Source: Plasmodium brasilianum (taxonomy: Eukaryota > Apicomplexa > Aconoidasida > Haemosporida > Plasmodiidae). From it: DNA of 64,000 bases. The translations under genes were made by a program, and so were the position numbers. Location of the stretch: positions 1-64,000 of the forward strand of contig NC_090117.1 in assembly GCF_023973825.1 (NCBI RefSeq), given 5' to 3'. Positions 27,301 through 38,466 of the stretch are shown one piece after another; the stretch's first letter is position 1, and every line of letters begins with the position of its first letter. Under the pieces are notes generated by a model. That model saw only the letters and a list, made by a program, of their open reading frames with translations. It was not told where the DNA came from and did not search any database.

Positions 27301-29500
27301 TCTTCTACTGTACTATTACAACTATGAAATGTATGAACTACGTCAACATAAACATATATATGATAATATATTCTCTAAAACGAGGACCATTATAATTTAT
27401 ATGTACATGTATTTCTTTCTACTCAAGAATTTTTCTTCCATGTATTTATTCAAATTAATTTATTTTTTTCAAATCCTATTCAATTTTTTCATATAACCAT
27501 TAAGTATTTGTATATTAATCTAATGTAATGTTTACAAAAAAAAAGAAAAAAAATAAATTATAGTTTTATTTTTTATTTTAGTTTCAAATGAATAAATTTA
27601 TTATATGCATATACGCATAAGTAATTTGTTTGTACATATATTTTTATTATTATTTTTGTACATTTTCTTACATAATTTTATATATGTAAACAATGTTCTA
27701 CAGATAAGCATACATTTGTAAGCCCACCTTCCTCAAACGTACATATAAACATATATGTGAATTATTTTCCATAACATTCCAATGAACTAATAATTTATAC
27801 GTTTCCGTTTTATACCTTTGAAGTTTATACTTTTCTATTTTTATCATTCATCCATGGGCATTCTGAATACACCTAATAAATATAATAATTAAAAACTTGT
27901 ACAAGAATCTTTAATAAAGGAAAACAAATGTAAATTTACAATTTTGATGTAATATAAAATACATATGTTTTGCAATGAATTACTTGCGCAACTAATTATT
28001 TTATTCAGTGCCACGATTAGGCTCCTTATCCTGTATATTTTTTTTTCTTCCTTTTTATAACATCCTTAAGAGAAATATCTTTTTCCATAAACTTCATATA
28101 TTAGTGATATATTCCCTTACTATATATTAGAGTTTTGTCAGTTATCTCATTCTATCCTATGTACATAAACATCTACATGGACACATATACAATATGGAAA
28201 CATAAGGTGGAAATGTGAAAAATGGCAAGTAAATTAATTGCCGGTATGCAAAAGTTTATATGCATATACATATGTATGTGCGTCTGTTTACAGCTTTTTC
28301 ATGTAAACAAGCTATAATATCCAATTAAAGCTAGTAGAAAAAAAAAAAAAAAAATACATATATGTTCTATGTATAAATAAGCATTCACTCATGAATAATG
28401 CTATATTATGTACACATACAATCATGCACGCAATTGTGTACTCAAACTATTTCAAATATTTATATGCATATAATCACCTTTCGAAAATAAATGTTTTATT
28501 AGATACATTTTGTTTTTAATCCTTTAAGTACACATTAGCGTCTTTAAAAAAATATTCTTCTAGCGGAGGCAACAACTTAAAAAAAATTTAAGTATATATA
28601 TAAGAATCTTGATCATTATAAGAAATTCCCAAAAAAATGTCATAAGAGAAAATAGATAAAACATGTCATGTAAAATTCATTTTATTACGTTTGCTTGTTT
28701 TAATTTTCTCTTATTCATTTTGTGCAGGAGAAGATTCTCACATTAAAACTATTGATAACATTGTCTTATATGTCAAAGTACTGTAATAGTCATAAAAATA
28801 AATATGAATTTTAAGAAGTATAGAAAAGCACATGTCTGGAAATATGTATATGTATACATCATCCTAAGAAATGTATGTATATACATTAGCATACAAACAT
28901 GTGCTTATATACACACATATCCATACATGTATATACATGGTATAGAAGCATGCACGACACATAAAAATTCTTTGAAATTTTATCATTTCTTACGAACATA
29001 ATTCCCAAGAAATTACATATTTAGAGGCTTATTTTGGTGATATGTAGTCTTTCTTACAAACTAAACAAAAAAAAAATATATATATTAAATTCTTGTAAGC
29101 AGCTACACTTCCTTTATTTTTCTGTTTTTTTTTTTTTGTATTAAACAGTTATATATATATCTATCTAAGTTTTTAGAAAACTATTGTTGTACGTACTGTC
29201 TTAACATAGAAAGACAAGGAAAAAAAAGAAGTGTTTTAAAAATTTTCAATTATACTTATATATTTTATACAATTATTAATTGTATTTCATGTTATTTTAA
29301 TTTTTATTATTTTTCTTATTTTGATTTTCTTGGAGTCACTTTTGCATGGCCTTGTCAGATATAGTATTACCTTTTCTCTATTCTCTCCTTTTTCAGAGTA
29401 TCTTCCATTCTAGTTTAATAAGTGTTCTTGATAGAGATACATTTAACTTAAATAAATAAATCTTATTTTCCATGACACACCTATATTTAATGCTCACATA
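27300..29500. repeat. less AT-rich duplicated non-coding block, copy 2
   Basis: Partner of 11600-13900, with matching stretches such as 28193-28290 versus 12480-12580 and 28958-29030 versus 13279-13360. A 65-codon open frame at 28804-29001 is not preserved in the partner. No gene is called. Confidence 0.45.
28338..28354. repeat. poly-A run (about 17 A)
   Basis: Homopolymer inside the duplicated block. The corresponding place in copy 1 lacks it. Confidence 0.85.
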
Positions 29501-31736
29501 TGCATAATGTTAATTCACACAATTCTCATTTTTTATATTTATTAAAATTTTACCGTGCACTTACCTTTAATACTTATGGATACAATGGAATTGATACACA
29601 AATTTCAGAAAATAAAATAAGTTTTACAGTTATATATTTCAAAACAATTACAATGAAATTTTAGTGTTATATTAGCAATTGAATATTTATGTCAGAATGG
29701 TAAAATGAAAACTGTATGCCATATTTTTAAATATTATTACACAAGGAAATTTCGTTAAAATTTAATTATTTTTCATTCTATAATTGTAATTGTTCAAATA
29801 TTAATTACAAAAAAAAATTAAGTCAAAAAGCAAGTTGAAAGCGGGAAGTAAAAAAGTAAAGAATGTTTTTCGTGTACATTTAAATCAGAAATATAAATTT
29901 GTTAAACATATGTAAACGTAAATATATCAGAAAAATTCAAAACCAGATAAAAAAAAAACATTATATTTTATTGTAATGTACATATCTTACACACATATAT
30001 ATTTATACGTATAAGAAAATATTTTAATAAAATACATTAATACCTAATATTATAAAACAAAAATACATATAAATACATAATATTGGAATTCTTATAAAAA
30101 ATCACTTCACTTTCACTACGAAGAATAATTCGTTTATATAATTCTCATACTCACTATCTCTTTATTATATTTTTGTAAAGGAAAAAGTATGTATGCGCTA
30201 TTTCATTCAATAAACAATACTTTTTTTTCATATGTAAATGTAATAACTAAAGTATATATTAATTCTATATAATAATATTCAATTAAATCCATAAAAGAGG
30301 CTGTTTACTTAATGAATTTAGATCATAGGAATTAATGGTTAACTCTTCTTTTATAAAATGGTATACATTACACTTATTTAATTAAATCTTATAAAAAAAA
30401 TATTGTAAATTTTAAATTCCACTGATTAAAACTTATGTAACAAAAGCAAAAGTTGAATACCTATGAATTATCAAAAAATACATAATATATATATTTTTTT
30501 AATTTCATTTTATTTAATATACGAGCGTTAGAAATGTAAATATATTATTAACTGTCAATATAGTATATTCATATCAATATAAATCCTTAAAATTTTATTT
30601 ATGCCTTACTCCACATTTTATATATATGTGAAATAGTAAATATATATAAAAATTTACCTATACATTATTATATTATTGTAAAAAAAAATATTTTTTTTTA
30701 TTATAAATAATGATAATTCAACTGTTCCCAATGGTATTCATATATTTTAAAATTTACTATTTACGAAAAATGAAAAAAAGTTGTCTTATATTCTATCTAT
30801 TAATGTATGCTTACATTTAAATAATCTATTTAAAATTTTAATAATGTACAAAATAACATTAAGTATATACTATATTTTTTTACATATTTTCATTATAATA
30901 CATATTTAAATGGTCTATCAAAATATAATTAACAGCAAATTAACTGTAAAAATAAATTATACTAAATCTTCATTTTAATTGTAAAGATACAGAATCTATA
31001 GTTTGGTAAACAAATATATTTATTCTATGTTTACTAATGATACTTCACTATTACATATATATAAATTCAAATTTATATTGTCCAAAGAATAAAAATAGTG
31101 AATTAAAATTATTTTTACTTTAATCTTGACTTCTTATATAATTCAAATAAAATATATTTTATAGAACGTATATTAGGATATTTATTTATTAAAACAAATA
31201 TATGTATACATATAAACACAACAATATATATTCACTCTCTTTCGTTAAATAACAATAAATACACATTTATTACAAATTTAGAACCAATAATATTATTTTC
31301 TTAATAAACTGAAATAATAATCATTTTATCCTAGAGCAAATATATAAAATAAAAAGAAACATTTTTTATTTAAAATATAATTTATCACAAGAATTCAATA
31401 ACATTATATTATTTGTGCTTTCTTATATTAATTTTGAAGCTCCGATATATTTTTTTATAAAAATTTATTTAAATTATACAAATATATATTATAACAAAAG
31501 TATTTAGTCCGTAAAATACTTTATAATAGGTATTAAAAAGTATTAAGATGTTCAAATTTACTAAAAAATAAGAACTTTTAGTCTTGCGTGTAAAGTAGTA
31601 CACAAATATGTAAATGTGTCTATAATATTTAATCAATAATGAGGATGCTTAATAAGTTTATATCGAAAGTTATAACACAACCTATCTTATATGAACATTT
31701 TTATTATAAAAACAAACATTTTTTTTACCATTCACT
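29501..31736. other. intergenic, 3' flank of B3
   Basis: No gene supported. The part next to B3 (31590-31640) resembles the 3' flank of B1 (5365-5415). Confidence 0.5.
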
Positions 31737-32723
31737 TTATCTCTTCCTGAATTTAATTTTTTCAAATTTTTTAACTTTTTTGTGATAATAAATAATTCCT
31801 GATATAATTGTGACACCTAATATAACGAAAGGTAAGAAATATATTAGAATACCAAATAAACCACTCGCTGTATGTAATTTTTTTACAGTTCTGCTCTCAT
31901 CTGCTATATATATTACAAAAAAAGCCTTGAAAAAATTCGCCAAAGGGCCTACAGCATTATAAAAATTTTGTGCTATTGTATTGTAATAATCTACACCAAC
32001 AAGATTTTTTAATATATTCTTCAACATATTTACAAGGCCATAACCCACAAATAAATCTAATATCAGTGATATTGATAATATCAAAAACAATAATAAAGGA
32101 ATGGCAATTTGTAAACCATATTTTTTAAGTATTATTCTTTTGTACAACTTATCACTAATTATATGGTTGTTTTTAAGAAAATTCTCATAATCAAGTTCTT
32201 TGAATATTTTTTTTTCTAAATAGGAATACTTTTTTGTTTCAAAAATACAAAATTTATTTTTCATATCTAGTTTATGATTTCCCTCATTACTGAGTGAACA
32301 TCCATACGATTTTCTATTTTTTCCTTTGTCTCCTTTCTCATTGTTGTATATATATTTTTTCTCGTTTTCTACATTATATAGTGTCGTTTCTTTTAATACC
32401 TTGTTACACGAATTCTTATCCTGCTTATAATTTGTCAGTAATCTATAAGTTCTTACATCTAATTTTCTAATTACGTTACAGTTTTCATCTATATATTTTT
32501 TAAACTTACTCTAAAAAACAAAGAAAATATTAGTCATTTAAGGAATAAATAATTTCTTGCCAAAAAAACGTTATTAATAAAAATAAAATAAGAAAAATCT
32601 GAATAATACAAATATTCTTAAATGATATTATAATACCAGATCACTTGTAAAGTTGCTTTTACAAGATAAAAGAATAAAAGTTGCAATTTTAATTAAAAAC
32701 AATAGTTTCATTCTTTCCTCCAT
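31737..32723 (-). CDS. fam-l/fam-m type B exported membrane protein (B3)
   Basis: Two-exon gene of 286 residues. Exon 1 is 32637-32723 (29 codons, starts MEERMKLLFLIKIATFILLS), the intron is 32511-32636, and exon 2 is 31737-32510. Exon 2 is open in frame for 82 codons before its first ATG at 32264, so that ATG is not the start. R-x-L is RLL at 52-54 in VRTYRLLTNYKQ. The type-B block FCIFETKKYSYLEKKIFKEL starts near 116. Membrane segments are about 161-181 and 247-269. The tail YYHKKVKKFEKIKFRKR is complete. The stretch after R-x-L is lysine- and asparagine-rich and predicted disordered. Gene A3 lies upstream on the same strand, so the order here is B then A along the plus strand, opposite to the first two doublets. 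Function is unknown. Confidence 0.92.
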
Positions 32724-33118
32724 TATATGAATATTCACTACAGTAATATATTAAAATAAAAATTGAAAATAATATAATATTTTTTTAACGATAAAAGGAA
32801 GTATAAATATTTGTTTATTTAATTTTTCTTTAATTTTTTTTTTTCTGTAAAAAATAAAATATATGAAACTATAATATTTTGTTTAATATAGACAAAATAA
32901 TATAAGATTAAAATTATATTAAAGGGTATTTATATTATGCTTATTATTAAAAACTAACTATTATTAAAATGAAAACTCTATATTTATTCTAAATATTAAA
33001 TAGGTATATTTTAACGTAGTAGCATAATTAAATTGTTTTCATTATTAAAACACTATAATAAAAAAATAAAAAAAAATATAAGATTTCTTAATATTTCAAA
33101 GAACACTATGTAGAATAT

Positions 33119-33215
33119 GGAATGTATAGAATATATAGAATAAAGATAATTTCCTGTTTTCTATATTAAGCAAATAATAAACAAGTTTAATTTTGTTTTT
33201 CTATTATCATTTATA
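33119..33215 (-). promoter_or_regulatory. conserved upstream element of gene B3
   Basis: Plus strand GGAATGTATAGAATATATAG at 33119, then TCCTGTTTTCTATATTAAGC, then a weak third box around 33191-33215. The first box is 396 nt before the B3 start codon. Confidence 0.5.
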
Positions 33216-34292
33216 ATTTTAAAAAATAATACATTTTAAAAAAGCATGTTATTATTTTTAAATAATATAAATCACAACAATATAATAATAGTAATAATAA
33301 ATTAAGAAGGAAATATTTTATACAAGTTCTCATTATATATTAATAAAAATACTTTCAGTTTCTATGGTATATTATATATTTTAGCAATCTTATTTATATC
33401 ATACTTCCAAATCATTAAAATAATTCACATTATAAAAATAAACATTAATTTTTAATTTTTTTATAAAAATATTAAAAAGTGATAATTGTTCATTAATGTT
33501 AAATCATGTAATTACTTTTAAATGTAACGTTTATAAAAATTTTTAATAAATTAATTAATTTTTTTAATTAAATATATATATTTAGAACACTGGTTAATGT
33601 AAAGTAGTAAAAAAGAAAAAACAAAAAAAGTAATTCTAGTATTAAATATTTCGTTATCAGTACAAGCACAGTTCAATATTTATTTACCTATATATTTTAA
33701 GATATAATTCCATTATTTTTTATTATAAATTTATTATATCATGGATACTCAAGTCATTTTTATAAATAGTAATTGAATGAACAAATAACTAATTCTGATA
33801 ATAAATATTCGCATTCATTCATTTTATAGTAGAGCATTATACTACACAATAATAATAATTTGAAACAAGCATTTTGTATAGAAATTTAATTTACATTAAT
33901 GAGAATAGACTATTTTTTGTAACTAAACTGATCCCTTACCACTAATATAAAACGATAATTTTTACAAATTATTATATGTTAATTAATATTTATAAATAGT
34001 ACATATTTTATTTGGACAATTTTTAAAAGCAATATCTTATTTTAAAATGTTGATAAAATAAATTATTAAATATCAAAATAATAAAATCGTAAATATCTCA
34101 AAAAAAAAAAAAAAGAATAAAATGTATTTAAAATGTTATTATATAACTATGAAGGAATGTACCCAAAAAATAACTAAGAACTAATTATTCACAATAAATA
34201 AAACAAATAATTCTTAGGGCTATATATTATTATGAATATTTTTTTAGTATAAATTTACAACAATTTTCCTAAATAAATACCAGCATTTAAAC
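33216..34292. other. intergenic
   Basis: No gene supported. AT-rich DNA upstream of B3. Confidence 0.5.
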
Positions 34293-34543
34293 CTAATTAT
34301 TCACATTCTTTATTATCTGTTTTATTTTTTTTTTTCTCTACTTATATTTCTATATCTATATATGTGTAATTCTCTCTCTATTTCCTCTTTATCCACTTTT
34401 TCCTGAGCTATACCATACCCTTTTGTATCCACATAGAATTATTCAAAATTATAATCTTCAGGTATTATTAGGAGAATTATGAGAACACAAAATTCATTTA
34501 TTTTTAAAATTCCTTTTTTATAAACTTCTAAATATACAAAACA
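34293..34543 (-). pseudogene. coding-like relic of unknown family
   Basis: The minus strand reads open from 34543 to a TAG at 34293-34295, apart from one in-frame TAA (34439-34441). The upstream half contains LEVYKKGILKINEFCVLIIL and ends PEDYNFE. After the stop it continues in the same frame as FYVDTKGYGIAQEKVDKEEI, then a charged ERELHIYRYRNISREKKK stretch. Amino-acid use looks protein-like and the base composition is richer in G and C than its flanks. I do not recognise the family. It could be the 3' end of a decayed conserved or exported gene captured in the subtelomere. No counterpart was seen at the matching place near 14.9 kb. Confidence 0.4.
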
Positions 34544-37090
34544 TTATTCTTATAAAATATGCAACGATAGAAAAAAACACAAACGATTGCTAAACATTGC
34601 TTATTTACATAAAAATTAATATATTTTAGTTTATGCATAATTTACATTTAATAATTTAACTAAGAAAATTTTGTAATATTTTTCTGGTTATTATTAAAAA
34701 AAAAAATTCAGGACATTATAATACATAAACAACAATCATTTGTAAAAAATAAATATATATTAATTGAAACTTTTTATTTATTCCTATAACTATGAATTTT
34801 ACATGTATACATATTTCATGGTATGTCTCACTAAAAGTTTTTATTGTGAAATATGTACTACTACAATAATATAAAAAAAAAAGATTTTATTAAGTACTTA
34901 AATAATTATAAATATAATTAATATGATTAGCATATTATTATTAGGTTTATGATTACAAAGGCACATAATATAATATATTGAATAAAGGATAACACTATGT
35001 AAAAGCTAGCATACTGTAGCTTAATTATTATACTCTCGTATAAATATTGTTGATAGTGCGTTAATAAACACATATTTTAATATCTTTTCTTTACATATTA
35101 AAAAGGATATACATGACACTCCAAAAAAAATTCATAGATTTTATTTTGTTTTTCATATAATAACTAGAATTAATGTAGTTAATTATGTAAAAAGAACCAT
35201 ACTTCACATTATTTAGAAGAATTATCATAACATAAATAAATGTATATTTAATGTTATTTTAATTTGTTTTATCTATATTCAAAAAAATGATTCTCGAACA
35301 TATGAATTTTCTTATTTTAAAATGCATGAATGTAAAAGTATCTATATTGCAGATAGAGAATAAAAATATATTATTAATAAAATATCATAAATATATTTTT
35401 ATGAATATTATTATATTTGCACTTATTGGAATGAAAATATGTAAGATATTATGACTCTTGTACAATTATATCCTGAAAAAAGCATAAAACTAAGATAACA
35501 ATGTTTCAGAATAAATTTTCTAACTTATACAAAATTCCAAAAATAATAAGATAACAATTACAGGAAATATTCAAAATAAAGTATACATAAATAAAATCAA
35601 AGAAAAATTGAACTTTTATTAACATTAAAATAATTATTAAAAAACAAATCAACTATACTTATTTATAGTGTAGAAAAAAAATATTAGTGTTTTATACAAA
35701 ATAACACAACACTCATTTTTAAAAAGGGGGAGAGTTCATTAAGGTAAATAAAAAAAGAAAATTTATTTATTAAAAATCTTCATAATTTCCATTTGATAAT
35801 ACTCGCGAGTTATTCTTAATATTTCCTGATAATCAAAAAGAAACATATAATAGTTATAAAATTACTTATTCTTTGGAATTCAAAAGATAGCATACTAAAT
35901 ATATCGTTTTTTGTTAAAAATAAAAGCTCTGTCTTATACTACAAACAAATACCTATAATTTTTTATTTAGAGAAAATATTCTGATTCATTTATTATAAAA
36001 TTGTTTGTGAGAAATATTGAATAAAATTCATGAATAATTTGAAATTTGTATCAATTAATAAAATAAGAAGAAATTATGATATAAAAAAGAGATGTTAAAT
36101 GACAGATAAGTGCACATATAACATATAAAAAAGAAAAAAAAAAAAAAAGGAGTATTAACATGTTATCAACTAATATATAATTAAATCTAATTAATTTAAA
36201 CTTTTAATGATATACAAAAATAATTAGCTTATTTATACAGAAATTTTTAGTATAATATATACTTAAGTAAATTCTACAAAATTGAATTAATTGTAATATT
36301 AGACACAATAATAAAATGATAAATTGTATTACCTTATCATTTAATTGTATCTACTTATAATTCCCATATTAGTAAGTAGTTATTAATAATCCATAATTAA
36401 AAAGGTATATTGTTTTATTATATATATATAACTTAACACTTATGGTATTAATAAAGAACTAAAAGCCCCTTAAAATAATTTTTTCAATAAATATGTTTGT
36501 TGTACATTCCTGTAGAATATATTTTATATAATATTATTAAGTATTCATTTTTAATAACATATATATATATATATATGAATATACAAAAATACATTTAAAC
36601 TCTTCGAAAAATACAAAATAAGATCAATCTAGTTTTAACTTTAAATAATACATATTCTTAAAAACCTGAGCATATAATAACATTAGACTAGAAAAAGATA
36701 TAAAATAGAAAGAAAACATATTTGTTACAAATACAAATTATCATAATTCTAAAAAATTATATGAATTGTACTAATGTATATTAATTATAATGTATAAACA
36801 TATATACTTCATAGAAGTCAACCATAATACACAAATATATATATTATGAGTAGTATATTTAATTAAGCTTGAATATTACATTAAATTATAAATTCAAAAA
36901 TGTTAAAACATTATAATCCATAAATAAAAGAACAAATATTATTACTATTCCTTATCAAATTCATGAGATACATGTAAGTGATTTTATAAAATTTCAAGAA
37001 CTTTTGTATTTTTAATAATTATGTTACTAAAAATATTACTGTTATTACTTCATAATAAGGACTTAGTTGCATAAGGATATATATTTTTTT
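34544..37090. other. intergenic, 3' flank of A3
   Basis: No gene supported. Parallels the 3' flank of A2. Confidence 0.5.
36559..36576. repeat. AT microsatellite
   Basis: Short run of alternating A and T in intergenic DNA. Confidence 0.8.
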
Positions 37091-37999
37091 CTATTCATTA
37101 TACTCCTTCATTAAATTAATTTTATTATATTTTTCATTATTTCTTAAAATCTTATAAACCGATATTATAAGCATAACAGATAACATAACCATAAAGACAA
37201 CAAATAATACTATAAAAAGATAGGGTAGATCTTTTATATTTATTGACAATTTTTTTAAAACATTCATACAAAATTGCCCCAATGCACTGCTTTTAAACTC
37301 TTGCGCTGTAGCATACAAAAGCGATAAAAAACTAGGCGATAGGGGTATTCCTATTCCAAACAAGAAAAAAAAAAAAAATAACACAATACCAAATCCGTAA
37401 CTTCTAAATTTTATTTTTTTCAAAGATATATCACAAATTCTTCTTTTTTTTTCAACAAAATCATCATAATTTCTTTTCTTAATCCATTTTTTTTCAAAAT
37501 GGAAATGCTTTCCATCAAACATTCCGTTATTATAATCAATAACCTCTGTATAGAACTTTTCCTTATTTAATAAATTTCTACTTGAATACTTGTTTTTTTT
37601 TTTGGTCCCCTTTTTGTTATTGTATATATCCTTTTTTTCGTTCACTCCATTATTTCGAAACTTTTCTTTTAAGCATACTTTATTTGAATTATCTAGATTA
37701 TATTTTACTAGTAATCGGTAATTTCTTGTGTCTGATATTTTATCAAGATAGCAATTTTCATTCGTGTATTCACTAAATCCACTCTAAAAGAAAAAAATTG
37801 ATATTCAGTATTAAAAATAATAAAGAATATAATTCAAAAAAACAGTACTAATAAAAATATAATACACTATAAATATAATTAAAGCAATTATCATTAAGTT
37901 ATGCGGGTATACAAGTTCATAGCTAAAAAGGCATATCCATGTTAATAGGAGATATACAGCAACATCAATAATAATAGGAAAACTTTTTTTTTCCTTCAT
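37091..37999 (-). CDS. fam-l/fam-m type A exported membrane protein (A3)
   Basis: Two-exon gene of 259 residues. Exon 1 is 37913-37999 (29 codons, starts MKEKKSFPIIIDVAVYLLLT), the intron is 37784-37912 (donor GTATAC), and exon 2 is 37091-37783. R-x-L is RLL at 52-54 in TRNYRLLVKYNL. The type-A block GKHFHFEKKWIKKRNYDDF starts near 120. Membrane segments are about 158-177 and 214-239. The tail is NNEKYNKINLMKEYNE. Exon 1 has lost the usual KIKSxxFIKI wording but keeps length, hydrophobicity and splice phase. An open frame that runs on from exon 1 into the intron (37811-37999) is an artefact of reading through the donor. Function is unknown. Confidence 0.92.
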
Positions 38000-38399
38000 C
38001 GCATAAATTTTTTATATTTTTTATTTTATTAACAGAATAAAAAATTAACAACAATATACTTCTACTAATAATTTATTCTATATTTTTTTGAGTATTTATT
38101 TTTATTATTTCTTCTTAAATGCTTGTTATATGCATATATATAATACATATTTTACAGCATATACAAAGTAAAATAACTTTAAAAATATATTATATAATTT
38201 TTGTTTTAATCTAAATAAAAAAAATGACCCTTTAAAATAAAATAATTTTAATCATTTCATGAATACTTAAAGTATAAAATATATATATATAATGTAGTAC
38301 ATTAATTAAATAATTTTTTATTATTCATTTTTATTGTGAACTATATATTAAAATTATCATTTTCTATTATATATAAATGTTGAGCTTATCTACTATATA

Positions 38400-38466
38400 G
38401 AATGTAGAGAGTATATACATTATATATTTCTCTAAATATTAAGATTGTTATCAAATTAATAATTCT
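38400..38466 (-). promoter_or_regulatory. conserved upstream element of gene A3
   Basis: Plus strand GAATGTAGAGAGTATATAC at 38400, then TTTCTCTAAATATTAAG, then GATTGTTATCAAATTAATAA at 38443. The first box is 401 nt before the A3 start codon. Confidence 0.55.

Larger units (their letters stand above)
22000..30100. repeat. segmental duplication, copy 2 (upstream flank of B2)
   Basis: Partner of 6400-14400 at an offset of about 15.65 kb. Gene B2 is the counterpart of B1, and the decayed exported-protein relic and the less AT-rich block both recur in the same order. Anchors are given with copy 1. Confidence 0.6.

Noticed and set aside
37811..37999. 62-codon minus-strand open frame as a separate gene
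   Set aside because: It is exon 1 of A3 read through its splice donor into the intron.
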